Of a stretch of 24,859 bases of DNA, positions 1-7,341 are shown piece by piece. Position 1 is the stretch's first letter. The number at the start of each line of letters is the position of its first letter. Source of the stretch: Helicobacteraceae bacterium (GTDB lineage: Bacteria > Campylobacterota > Campylobacteria > Campylobacterales > SZUA-545); contig JAISMA010000189.1 of NCBI GenBank assembly GCA_031276985.1, positions 1 to 24,859 on the forward strand. The letters are read 5' to 3'. The notes below the pieces were generated by a model that saw nothing but the letters and a program-made list of their open reading frames with translations, was not told the origin of the DNA and searched no databases. Position numbers and translations under genes: made by a program.

Positions 1-152
1 GCGGCATGAAAGAGGACGAATTCGCGTTTATCGGCGAGAAAATAGCCGACGTTTTGGACGATATAACAAACGCGCAAAAAATCGCCGCGATCGCCGAAGA
101 GATTAAAGCGCTTGGACGCAAATTCACAGTTTATCCGCAAGCGACTTTTTAA
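1..152 (+). CDS. glyA: Serine hydroxymethyltransferase, C-terminal end (partial)
   Basis: The frame is open from the left edge and ends at TAA 150-152, giving about 49 residues that begin GMKEDEFAFIGEKIADVLDD and end in YPQATF. This matches the final helix region of serine hydroxymethyltransferase, where an R-G-(M/F)-K/E-E-x-E-F motif is followed by an amphipathic helix (I-A-x-x-L). The enzyme is cytoplasmic, uses pyridoxal phosphate, and converts serine and tetrahydrofolate to glycine and methylenetetrahydrofolate. The catalytic core lies outside the window. The call rests on this tail and on the next two genes, which follow glyA in Campylobacterota. The following gene starts 8 bp after the stop. 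Confidence 0.75.
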   Translation, partial: GMKEDEFAFIGEKIADVLDDITNAQKIAAIAEEIKALGRKFTVYPQATF

Positions 153-160
153 GGCGAAAG

Positions 161-706
161 ATGATTAGCCAGTTAGAACTTCAACTGATTAAAATGCAAA
201 CTTCGCACTACTACCTAAAGAAAGAGGGCGCGTCCAAACAGATCAGTTTTCAGGGCAAAACGTTTTTCGACAAGTTCGAAAGAGTCGATCAAACGCTATC
301 TTCCGCCGTTTTGAGCGATCATTTGGCTAAAAAAATTATCGTCGCGCACGATTTAGTCTTGGCGGGAGATATGGTCGAAAACGTCGTGTTTGATTTCAAC
401 GGCGTCGATACCGAGCGGTTTTATCATCGCGCTCAATTAATGCTCCGCGAAGAAGGCTTTTTGAACTTTACGGCTTACGAAACCGCCACAAGCGGACATT
501 TGCACCTGTACGTTCATAAAGGACATACCTCGTTAAGCGAAGGTTGTCATTTGGCAAAGGCGCTTTCGGCTAAACTAGCCCAGAAACTGCCCCGCCAATG
601 GAGAGCGTTTCCGACAATCGATCTGCCGCCGCAGTTTAACGTACTGGCAATTCCCTACGGCGTTTACGCCAAAGAGCGGGGAAGCGGCTGGTCAAAACAC
701 ATGTGA
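161..706 (+). CDS. DUF1882 family protein (Campylobacterota-specific, function unknown)
   Basis: This is a 181-residue protein with no signal peptide or membrane segment, so probably cytoplasmic. The start ATG at 161 follows the purine-rich AAGGCGAAAG directly after the glyA stop. I recognise it as the DUF1882 family from its length, its position between glyA and a SPOR-domain gene, and its overall look. Visible features are an N-terminal KMQTSHYYLK stretch, a central histidine-rich segment SGHLHLYVHKGHTSLSEG (about residues 109-126), and a C-terminal LAIPYGVYAKERGSGWSKHM. The clustered histidines could bind metal or nucleotide, but nothing proves it. No function is assigned here. It is probably cotranscribed with glyA and the SPOR gene. 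Confidence 0.6.
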   Translation: MISQLELQLIKMQTSHYYLKKEGASKQISFQGKTFFDKFERVDQTLSSAVLSDHLAKKIIVAHDLVLAGDMVENVVFDFNGVDTERFYHRAQLMLREEGFLNFTAYETATSGHLHLYVHKGHTSLSEGCHLAKALSAKLAQKLPRQWRAFPTIDLPPQFNVLAIPYGVYAKERGSGWSKHM

Positions 707-716
707 AAGGAAAACG

Positions 717-1562
717 ATGGCTGACATAATCGGCAATCAAGACGAGTTAAACGACATTCTAATCAAGCGGGACGAAGGTTCCGGAAGCAAGGCGAGAAAC
801 GCGCTGCTAATCACGGCGGCTATGCTGTTGGTAGCGGTAATAGCGTTTCTAACTTTTCGCGTGATCGACGCGAGCAAATACGAAGAGGCGCAAATCATCT
901 CTCCCGAACCGACTCAAACCGTCGCCGCTGTTAACGCCGATCCGATAGGCAAACAGTCTACGACGATGTTTGAATCGCCGCAACCGGCGGGTAATCCCGA
1001 TCAGGTAAGAAGCGCGATCGACAAAATTATTGAAGATCATCGCAAAGCGCGTCAAAACGAGGGTAGCGTTACGCCGCCCGTTACAAGCGCGACGCCAACG
1101 CCAACGCCGAGCGTTACGCCGACGCCTCCAATCGTCGTCGCTCAAACGCCGACGCCAAGCGTCGTTACGCCGCCGCCGACAAACGTAACCCCAACAACGG
1201 TAACCGCGACGCCGACGCCGCCAAAAACGCAAACGCCGAAACCGCCCGTTACAAGCGCGACGCAAACGCCGAAACCGCCCGAAACGATCGCCGCCGCTCA
1301 ACCGCCTAAAACTGCGGGCGCGACGGATGCGGGCGCGACTTTTTACGTTCAGATCGAATCTCTCGCCCAATCGCCGAACGGGGCATATTTGAAAACCCTT
1401 CGCGATCGCGGTTTGAGTATTGCCGTTAGGCAAGTAGTCGTAAAAGGCGCTACCAGACATAGGATCTACGTTGGACCTTACGCCTCAAGAGAGATAGCGC
1501 TAGCGGCTTTGCCCACGATCAGGCGCGATTACAGCCCCGAAGCGTTTATCGTGAAAGAGTAG
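717..1562 (+). CDS. SPOR-domain membrane protein with Pro/Thr-rich stalk
   Basis: The 281-residue protein starts at ATG 717, 6 nt after a GAAAGGA ribosome binding site. The layout is a short cytoplasmic segment (1-27) and one membrane helix (about 28-48, ALLITAAMLLVAVIAFLTF). A long periplasmic linker follows, very rich in Pro and Thr (about 110-200), and then a C-terminal SPOR domain (about 207-281) holding FYVQIESL and HRIYVGPYASREIA. SPOR domains bind glycan strands stripped of stem peptides at division septa, so the protein probably acts in cell envelope remodelling or division. FtsN and DedD have the same architecture. The linker is low complexity and probably variable in length. The next gene begins 1 bp after its stop. 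Confidence 0.85.
   Translation: MADIIGNQDELNDILIKRDEGSGSKARNALLITAAMLLVAVIAFLTFRVIDASKYEEAQIISPEPTQTVAAVNADPIGKQSTTMFESPQPAGNPDQVRSAIDKIIEDHRKARQNEGSVTPPVTSATPTPTPSVTPTPPIVVAQTPTPSVVTPPPTNVTPTTVTATPTPPKTQTPKPPVTSATQTPKPPETIAAAQPPKTAGATDAGATFYVQIESLAQSPNGAYLKTLRDRGLSIAVRQVVVKGATRHRIYVGPYASREIALAALPTIRRDYSPEAFIVKE
1071..1305 (+). repeat. Low-complexity Pro/Thr-coding tract inside the SPOR gene
   Basis: Imperfect short repeats of the type ACGCCGACGCC and GTTACGCCGCC encode alternating Pro-Thr and Pro-Pro-Val dipeptides. The tract forms the extended periplasmic stalk between membrane helix and SPOR domain. It also creates a long arginine-rich open frame on the opposite strand, which is a composition artefact. 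Confidence 0.7.
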
Positions 1563-1563
1563 T

Positions 1564-2973
1564 TTGGTCGTATCTCGCCGCGCTCTGTACGATACGCTAA
1601 CGCCGATCGCGTTATACGATAAGCTAAGGCTATTTTTTGGCGGCAAGCGCGTTTTGCTGTTTGAAAGCGGGCTAAGCGGCGAAAACGGCAATTTCAGCAT
1701 CGTCGCCGTTGGCGCGCGCGAGCGCGTTTGGCGCGAAAACGACAAAACGTTTTACGCCGAAAACGGCGCGGTAAGCCAAATCGACGATAATCCGCTGGCT
1801 TTTTTGAAAAAACGATTCGCCTCAATCAACAAGGCAAGCTACAAAGAGGAGCAAGAAAAGCTAGGAATCGGCTTTATAGACGGCTTTACGGGCTTTATCG
1901 GCTACGACGCGGTGAGGTTTTTCGAGCCTACGCTTAGAAAATCGATGGACAATCTCGCCGACGCGACTAATACGCCCGAATTTGATCTTTCTCGCCCCGA
2001 ATACCTTTTTGTCTATTCGCACAAAAGCGGAACGCTTACGGCGCTTAGTTCGCTTCGCGGCGGAGACGAGGTGTTGCGCGAGGCTTTGAAAGTCGCCAAA
2101 TCGCCTATGGATCCTCTGCCGTTGGTTAGAGCCGAGAAGCTAGGCGAAGGGACGTTTCAGTTCTCCAAAGAGGAGTTTATGCGAAAGGTCGAGCTGGTAA
2201 AAGAGGAGATAAGAAGCGGCGAAATTTTTCAAATGCTGCTTGCCAATCGCTTTATTCAGCCGTCCAAAATCGATCCGTTTAGCTACTATCGCGTATTGCG
2301 TAGCAAAAATCCCTCGCCGTATCAGTTTTTATTGCCGTACGAAAAATTCGCTATCGTCGGCAGTTCGCCGGAGCTAATGGCGCGGCTTAACGGCGACGAG
2401 ATACTGCTTCGCCCGATTGCCGGCACACGCAGGCGCGGCAGGACGATCGCGCAAGATTTGGCTATGGAAAAGGAGCTGTTAAGCGACGAAAAAGAGCGCG
2501 CCGAGCATATTATGCTAGTCGATCTGGGGCGCAACGACGTGGGGCGCGTAGCCAAACCGGGCAGCGCGCGCGTTTCAAACCTAATGCACATAGAGCGCTT
2601 CAGCCACGTTATGCATATCGTCAGCGACGTAACGGCGCGGCTTGACGAAGGGCGCGATATGTTCGATCTGTTTATGTCCGCCTTCAGCGCGGGAACGATG
2701 ACGGGCGCGCCCAAAATCCGCGCTATGGAGTTAATCGCCAAATACGAAGGCGCGAAACGCGGTTTCTACAGCGGCGCGATCGTTTTATTCGGCTTTAGCG
2801 GCGATATGGACAGCGCGATCACAATCAGAAGCGCCCAAATCGACGAAAACCGCGCGATCTTTCACGCGGGCGGCGGCATTGTCGCCGACAGCAAGCCGGA
2901 GCTTGAATGGCTCGAGGCGCAAAACAAAATGGCGGCGTTGCGCGTCAGCTTCGACGAACTGCTATCCGTATGA
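1564..2973 (+). CDS. trpE: Anthranilate synthase component I
   Basis: The 469-residue protein belongs to the chorismate-utilising enzyme family and has the usual length. With TrpG it would convert chorismate and glutamine to anthranilate. Motifs in order are LLFESG near residue 31, NPSPYQF near 249, GSSPEL near 265, PIAGTRRRG near 285, LVDLGRNDVGRVA near 319, GAPKIRAMELI near 381, the substrate/Mg segment MDSAITIR and a terminal AGGGIVADS. The first two resemble the LLES and NPSPYxF motifs that form the tryptophan feedback site of TrpE rather than PabB. PabB (aminodeoxychorismate synthase) remains the alternative. The start appears to be TTG at 1564, 1 bp after the SPOR stop, with GAAAGAG just upstream, because no ATG or GTG fits the N-terminus. 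No trpG is in view. Confidence 0.7.
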   Translation: MVVSRRALYDTLTPIALYDKLRLFFGGKRVLLFESGLSGENGNFSIVAVGARERVWRENDKTFYAENGAVSQIDDNPLAFLKKRFASINKASYKEEQEKLGIGFIDGFTGFIGYDAVRFFEPTLRKSMDNLADATNTPEFDLSRPEYLFVYSHKSGTLTALSSLRGGDEVLREALKVAKSPMDPLPLVRAEKLGEGTFQFSKEEFMRKVELVKEEIRSGEIFQMLLANRFIQPSKIDPFSYYRVLRSKNPSPYQFLLPYEKFAIVGSSPELMARLNGDEILLRPIAGTRRRGRTIAQDLAMEKELLSDEKERAEHIMLVDLGRNDVGRVAKPGSARVSNLMHIERFSHVMHIVSDVTARLDEGRDMFDLFMSAFSAGTMTGAPKIRAMELIAKYEGAKRGFYSGAIVLFGFSGDMDSAITIRSAQIDENRAIFHAGGGIVADSKPELEWLEAQNKMAALRVSFDELLSV

Positions 2974-3770
2974 AACTGCTCGCCGTTATGGGCGATCCGA
3001 TCGCGCATTCGCTTTCGCCGCTTATGCATAATTTCGTCTATCGACAAAACGCGATCGACGCCGTTTATACACGTTTGCGCGTTGAAAACGGCGACAACTT
3101 GCGCGAGATTTTTAAGGCGCATAATCTAAGCGGCGCGAATATCACGCTACCGCACAAAGAGGCGGCTTTCGCGCAAGCGGACGAGATAAGCTCTCGCGCT
3201 AAAAAGATCGGCGCGGTCAATACGTGGGCGAAACAAAGCGATCGGCTGATAGGACACAACACCGACGCGGACGGCTTCGCCGCGGCGATCGCGCCGCTTG
3301 ATGCGTTCAAAAACGCGCTAATGATAGGCGCGGGAGGCGCGGCAAGAGCGATTGCAATCGCGTTAATCGAAGCGGGCGTAGAGTTGGCGGTCGTCAATCG
3401 AAGCGAGGCGCGGCTTGAGTTTTTCGCGCAAAACGGCGCGAAAGTTTTTGTCGCCAAAAATCCGCCGAATCAACGGTTTGATCTTGTGATCAACGCCACT
3501 AGCGCGGGATTAAAAGACGACGAAACGCCGCTGGATAAAAGCGCGCTTGAGGATTACCTTTCAAGCGCAAAAATGGCGTACGACGCGATCTACGGCGTGG
3601 AAACGCCTTTCTTGCGTCTTGCGAAGTTGCGCGGCGCGGAAACCAAAGACGGCGAGGATATGTTGGCTTTTCAGGGCGCGATCGCGCATTCGCTGTTTTT
3701 TGGCGGCGACGTTGCGGCAATCGCCGCGCAGATGAAATCGGCTTTAAGGCTGCCAAAATCATGGCGATGA
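2970..3770 (+). CDS. aroE: Shikimate dehydrogenase (NADP)
   Basis: The 266-residue cytoplasmic enzyme reduces 3-dehydroshikimate to shikimate in the chorismate pathway, which feeds the adjacent TrpE. The start is ATG 2970 because it overlaps the trpE stop as ATGA and gives the family N-terminus MKLLAVMGDPIAHSLSPLMH; the upstream in-frame start at 2907 lies inside trpE. Visible motifs are the shikimate site SLSPLMHN, NITLPHKE with the catalytic lysine, NTDADGF with the paired aspartate, the Rossmann loop GAGGAARA, the NADP-side VVNRSEAR, INATSAG, and the closing GEDMLAFQGA. Everything expected for an active enzyme is present. Its 3' end overlaps the next gene. Confidence 0.92.
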   Translation: MKLLAVMGDPIAHSLSPLMHNFVYRQNAIDAVYTRLRVENGDNLREIFKAHNLSGANITLPHKEAAFAQADEISSRAKKIGAVNTWAKQSDRLIGHNTDADGFAAAIAPLDAFKNALMIGAGGAARAIAIALIEAGVELAVVNRSEARLEFFAQNGAKVFVAKNPPNQRFDLVINATSAGLKDDETPLDKSALEDYLSSAKMAYDAIYGVETPFLRLAKLRGAETKDGEDMLAFQGAIAHSLFFGGDVAAIAAQMKSALRLPKSWR

Positions 3771-4645
3771 GTCTTGAGCGAAAATCCACGTTCTTAACAA
3801 GCGCGGCGGCTTTTTTGCTGGCGGCGGCAAAGCTGATCGCGGGAATTTTGACGGGCAGTATGGCGGTTATCAGTTCCGCGATCGATTCGCTTTTGGATAT
3901 GACGATGAGCCTTTTTAACTACTACGCCGTTAAGCAAAGCGAGTTAAATCCAAACGAAACTTTCAACTACGGACGCGGCAAAATCGAAGGGATCGCCGCG
4001 TTAATCGAAGGAGCGTTAATCGCCTGTTCAAGCGCGTTTATTATCTACCAAAGCGTTCGCAATTTAATCGACGGAAAACAGATCGAAGCGCTTGGCGCGG
4101 CGATCTTAACTATGACGGTTTCCATGATTGCGACCGCCTGTATCGTCGCGGGACTTACTCTGGCGGGCAGGCAAACAAAATCGCTAATTATCCGCGCCGA
4201 TCTGCTACATTATAAAAGCGATCTATGGACAAATTTCGGCGTTATCGTTTCGCTAGGAATTATCGCGTTAAGCGGGTTACACTTTATCGACGGCGCGGTT
4301 TCAATAGCGATTGCGCTGTTTATCGCTTTTGGCGCTTATAAAATTATTAAAGAAGGCGTTTTAACCCTGCTAGATCGCGCCATAGAAGAGCCGCTTTTAA
4401 GCCAAATACGCGAGATCGTGGCAAACGCGCCTCGCGCCTGCGGCTATCACTATTTGCGAACGCGCAAAAGCGCGAAAACTTACGTCGTGGAAGCGCATTT
4501 GGTTTTTGACGAAACGATCTCGCTAAAAGACGCGCACGATACCAGCGACTATGTGGAGACAGCAATCGCCGCGCTCGATAAAAACGCTAAATGGTTAATC
4601 ACGGTTCATCTCGATCCGCGCGATGATAGCAAAGACGAAAATTAA
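3761..4645 (+). CDS. Cation diffusion facilitator (FieF-like metal efflux)
   Basis: The 294-residue inner-membrane protein has about six helices and a C-terminal cytoplasmic domain, the layout of CDF carriers that export Zn, Fe or Mn against protons. The first metal site is visible as SAIDSLLD in helix 2 and the second as HYKSD (HxxxD) in helix 5. The loop signature reads NYGRGKIEGIAAL, close to the E. coli FieF form GHGKAESLA but with Arg in place of the second His, which may alter specificity. LLDRAIEEP starts the cytoplasmic domain. The start may be ATG 3761 or ATG 3767; the latter makes an ATGA overlap with aroE. It converges on the RCC1 array, with 46 bp between the stops. Confidence 0.85.
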   Translation: MAMSLERKSTFLTSAAAFLLAAAKLIAGILTGSMAVISSAIDSLLDMTMSLFNYYAVKQSELNPNETFNYGRGKIEGIAALIEGALIACSSAFIIYQSVRNLIDGKQIEALGAAILTMTVSMIATACIVAGLTLAGRQTKSLIIRADLLHYKSDLWTNFGVIVSLGIIALSGLHFIDGAVSIAIALFIAFGAYKIIKEGVLTLLDRAIEEPLLSQIREIVANAPRACGYHYLRTRKSAKTYVVEAHLVFDETISLKDAHDTSDYVETAIAALDKNAKWLITVHLDPRDDSKDEN

Positions 4646-4691
4646 CGCCCGTTTGGTTTATAAAATCGCGCCCGATCGCGCCGTTTTTGCG

Positions 4692-5927
4692 TTAATTTTT
4701 TGCGGGCAAAACGACGGGCGTAAAAACGACGCGATCCTTTTCGTCGCCCAAGCCAAACTCGCCCTCGCCGCTCCAACCCGTCGCGTAAAGCCTGCCGTTG
4801 CCATCCAGCGCTAAAGAGTGATAAGCGTATGCCGAGATCGTAGTAATTGGTTTACTTTCCGTCGACGAAACAAGCGTCCAAGTTTTGCGATCGTCGTAGT
4901 CGCCAAGTCCTAACTGTCCTTCAATGTTGCGTCCCGCCGCGTAAACTTTGCCGTCCGCGCTTAGCGCTAACGAATGCCATTCGCCCGCTACGATTGCGAC
5001 GATTTTTTTATCGCTTAAATCGGGGACGAGCGTAAAGGTTTCGCGGCTTTTCCTATCGCCTAAACCAAGCTGACCGTATTCGTTATCGCCCGTAGCGTAA
5101 ACTTTGCCGTCGCTATCCAGCGCAAACGAGTGTTTACCGCCCGCGGAAATCGTTACGATCTTTTTATCGCTTAACGACGATACAAGCGTAAAGGTATTAC
5201 GATCGTCGTTGTCGCCTAAACCAAGCTGACCGTCGTTGTTTTCGCCCGCCACGTAAACTTTGCCGTCCGCGCTTAGCGCCAACGAATGCCATGTGCCCGT
5301 CGCGATTGCGACGATTTTTTTATCGCTTAACGACAATACGCGAGTAAAAGTATCGCGATCGCGCTTATCACCCAAACCTAGCTGACCGTAGCGATTATAT
5401 CCCGTCGCGTAAACCTTACCATTGTTATCGACGGCAAGCGAGTAATCGCTACCACCCGCCGAGATCGCTACGATCTTTTTATCGCTTAAATCGGGGACAA
5501 GCGTAAAAGTATCGCGCAGTTTGCCGTCGCCCAAACCAAGCTCGCCTGCGTAATTATGCCCCGCCGAATAAACTTTGCCTTCGCTTGTCAGCGCCAACGA
5601 GTGAACGTAACCCGTTGAAATTGCGATAATTCTTTTATCGCCCGAAAAAGGAACGCCAACAAATTTATGGCGAACCTGCCTGTCGCCCAAACCAAGCTCG
5701 CCGTATTCGTTCAAACCCGTCGCGTAAAGTTTGCCCGACTCGTCGATTGCAAACGAATGCTCTTTGCCTGCCGCGATCGCGACATTTTGGCGATCTCTTT
5801 CGTTTATAGCGGAAGTTCCGCGCGCGGAAGCGCACCCCGCGGTAGTAACGGCGATTAAAGCGGCGGCTAAAAGCGCGACGATCGCGGTTAGTTTGCGTTT
5901 GATTTGCGGCGTTTCATTGTGCGACAT
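4692..5927 (-). CDS. RCC1-propeller protein 1, probable lipoprotein, 7 blades
   Basis: The 411-residue protein starts MSHNETPQ. An N-terminal segment (13-31) is followed by a Cys at 32 in the context VTTAGC, which looks like a lipoprotein signal, although Thr at -3 is not the preferred residue. Seven blades fill residues about 45-411 and the chain ends in FTPVVLPAKN. The residues before each blade's conserved His or Tyr differ: KE, YV, GSD, TW, GK, EW and YAY. The start has AAGGA upstream and sits behind the shared leader element. The protein is probably lipid-anchored in the periplasm or at the surface. Paralogue 10 has the same length and nearly the same C-terminus. The ligand is unknown. 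Confidence 0.88.
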   Translation of the reverse strand: MSHNETPQIKRKLTAIVALLAAALIAVTTAGCASARGTSAINERDRQNVAIAAGKEHSFAIDESGKLYATGLNEYGELGLGDRQVRHKFVGVPFSGDKRIIAISTGYVHSLALTSEGKVYSAGHNYAGELGLGDGKLRDTFTLVPDLSDKKIVAISAGGSDYSLAVDNNGKVYATGYNRYGQLGLGDKRDRDTFTRVLSLSDKKIVAIATGTWHSLALSADGKVYVAGENNDGQLGLGDNDDRNTFTLVSSLSDKKIVTISAGGKHSFALDSDGKVYATGDNEYGQLGLGDRKSRETFTLVPDLSDKKIVAIVAGEWHSLALSADGKVYAAGRNIEGQLGLGDYDDRKTWTLVSSTESKPITTISAYAYHSLALDGNGRLYATGWSGEGEFGLGDEKDRVVFTPVVLPAKN

Positions 5928-5971
5928 TGAAAATCCTTGCGATGAATTAGCAAATGTTAGCGCCGCTCGCC
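5928..5971 (-). promoter_or_regulatory. Shared leader element, copy a (upstream of propeller 1)
   Basis: On the minus strand the core GCGGCGCTAACAT (5954-5966) lies 26 nt before the start codon of propeller 1. It is followed by GCTAATTCATCGCAAGGAT, which includes the ribosome binding site. The TAACAT hexamer could be a -10 box. It fills nearly all of the 44-bp gap. Confidence 0.45.
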
Positions 5972-7303
5972 TTAGCGCTTTAGCAAAGGCGCAAAGGCGA
6001 ATTTTTCGAGATCGTATCTATCGCCGAAACCAAGATAATCAATATCGCATTTTCCCTCCGTCAAGCTGATTGCGTCGTCGTTATTAGTCGTCGCGGACAC
6101 AAGCGTCCAAGTTTTGCGATTGACGTTGTCGCGAAGTCCCAGCTGCCCTAAATCGTTGCAGCCCGTCGCGTAGATTTTGCCGTCGCTATCGAGCGCTAAA
6201 GAATAAGCGTGATTCGTCGCAATTTCCACAATCTTTTTATCGGCAAAAGGCGGTATAAGCGTAAAGAGGTTGTTATTGGCGTTGTCGCCAAAGCCGAGCC
6301 TATTCTCGTGGTTATATCCCGCCGCATACAGATTGCCGTCGCTATCTAGCGCGAGGGAGTGAAAGTGCCCCGCCGCAACCCGCGTAATCCTTTTATCGCT
6401 AAGCGACGAAACAAACGCCCAAGTTTCGCGACCGATTTTGTCGCCCAAACCAAGCTGACCGTTAGCGTTTGATCCCGTCGCGTAAACCTTGCCGTCGCTA
6501 GTAAGCGCCAACGAATGCCATGTGCCCGTCGCAACCGCGACAATTTTTTTACCCTCTAGCGAATCGACAAGCGTAAAGGCGTGGCGATATGCGCGATCGC
6601 CCAAACCAAGTTGACCCGCGTCGTTGCTTCCTGTCGCGTAGAGTTTGCCTTTGCTATCGATCGCTAAATAGCGATTGAAATACGCCGCAATCGCCACGAT
6701 TTTTTTATCGGCAAAAGGCGGTATGAGCGTAAAGAGGTTGTTATTGGCGTTATCGCCCAAACCTATCGAATCGTAGCGATTATATCCCGCCGCGTAGATT
6801 TTACCCTCGCTGTCAAGCGCCAACGAGTAATTGAAGCTAGCCGCTACAGCAACAATTTTTTTGCCCTTTAACGACGAAACAAACGCCCAAGTTTCGCGAC
6901 CGATTTTGTCGCCCAAACCAAGCTGACCGTCGGCGTTAAATCCCGTCGCGTAAAGTTTCCCGCCAGAATCTAGCGCTAACGAATGCGCGTAGCCCGCCGC
7001 AATCGCGACGATTTCTTTATCGCGCAAAGACGAAACGAGCGTAAAGGCGTTGCGATTTTTCGTATCGCCCAAACCAAGTTGACCGTTGAAGTTGTCGCCC
7101 GCCGCGTAGAGTTTGCCTTCGCTAGTAAGCGCCAGCGAATGGTATTCGCCCGTCGCGACGATCGGGCGTTTGCCGTTGTCAATCGGGTTTTCATAACCGA
7201 CAAAATAGGCGATTGCGCCGATAATTAGCGCGACTAAAACCGCGACTCCCGCGATCTCCTCGCGTCTGTTTTGCGATGCTTTTGGCGTTTCATCTTGTGA
7301 CAT
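5972..7303 (-). CDS. RCC1-propeller protein 2, signal-anchored, 7 blades with extended last blade
   Basis: The 443-residue protein starts MSQDETPK with a strong site (AAAGGAG, 5 nt before ATG). A signal anchor lies at about 17-34 and is followed by the juxtamembrane motif YFVGYENP, placing the propeller outside the inner membrane. Blades 2-3 are copied as blades 5-6, both pairs carrying GDKIGRETWAFVSSL and NNNLFTLIPPFAD; the DNA copies are exactly 468 nt apart. Blade 7 has an extra segment of about 35 residues containing EGKCDIDYLGFGDRYDLEKF, ending FAFAPLLKR. Paralogue 7 shares both ends of this protein. It follows paralogue 3 by 38 bp with no leader, so it is probably cotranscribed with it. 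Confidence 0.88.
   Translation of the reverse strand: MSQDETPKASQNRREEIAGVAVLVALIIGAIAYFVGYENPIDNGKRPIVATGEYHSLALTSEGKLYAAGDNFNGQLGLGDTKNRNAFTLVSSLRDKEIVAIAAGYAHSLALDSGGKLYATGFNADGQLGLGDKIGRETWAFVSSLKGKKIVAVAASFNYSLALDSEGKIYAAGYNRYDSIGLGDNANNNLFTLIPPFADKKIVAIAAYFNRYLAIDSKGKLYATGSNDAGQLGLGDRAYRHAFTLVDSLEGKKIVAVATGTWHSLALTSDGKVYATGSNANGQLGLGDKIGRETWAFVSSLSDKRITRVAAGHFHSLALDSDGNLYAAGYNHENRLGFGDNANNNLFTLIPPFADKKIVEIATNHAYSLALDSDGKIYATGCNDLGQLGLRDNVNRKTWTLVSATTNNDDAISLTEGKCDIDYLGFGDRYDLEKFAFAPLLKR
6404..6930 (-). repeat. Three-blade-spaced internal duplication in propeller 2
   Basis: Positions 6404-6462 and 6872-6930 are identical over 59 bp at an offset of 468 nt, which is three blades of 52 codons. 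The same offset links the near-identical segments starting at 6241 and 6709. A two-blade piece was therefore copied in register. Confidence 0.8.
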
Positions 7304-7341
7304 TTTTTCTCCTTTGTGGCGTAGATTGTTTTGTCGTTTTA

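Noticed and set aside
849..1460. 203-codon minus-strand frame opposite the SPOR gene
   Set aside because: It is a run of Arg and Trp produced by reading the Pro/Thr repeats backwards. The plus-strand protein has clear domains.
2907..2969. Longer start of aroE at 2907
   Set aside because: The extension lies within the trpE coding end and is not part of the AroE fold. ATG 2970 overlaps the trpE stop.
4662..4690. Bidirectional terminator between the transporter gene and propeller 1
   Set aside because: Only a four-pair CGCG stem flanked by A and T runs is visible. This is too weak to call.
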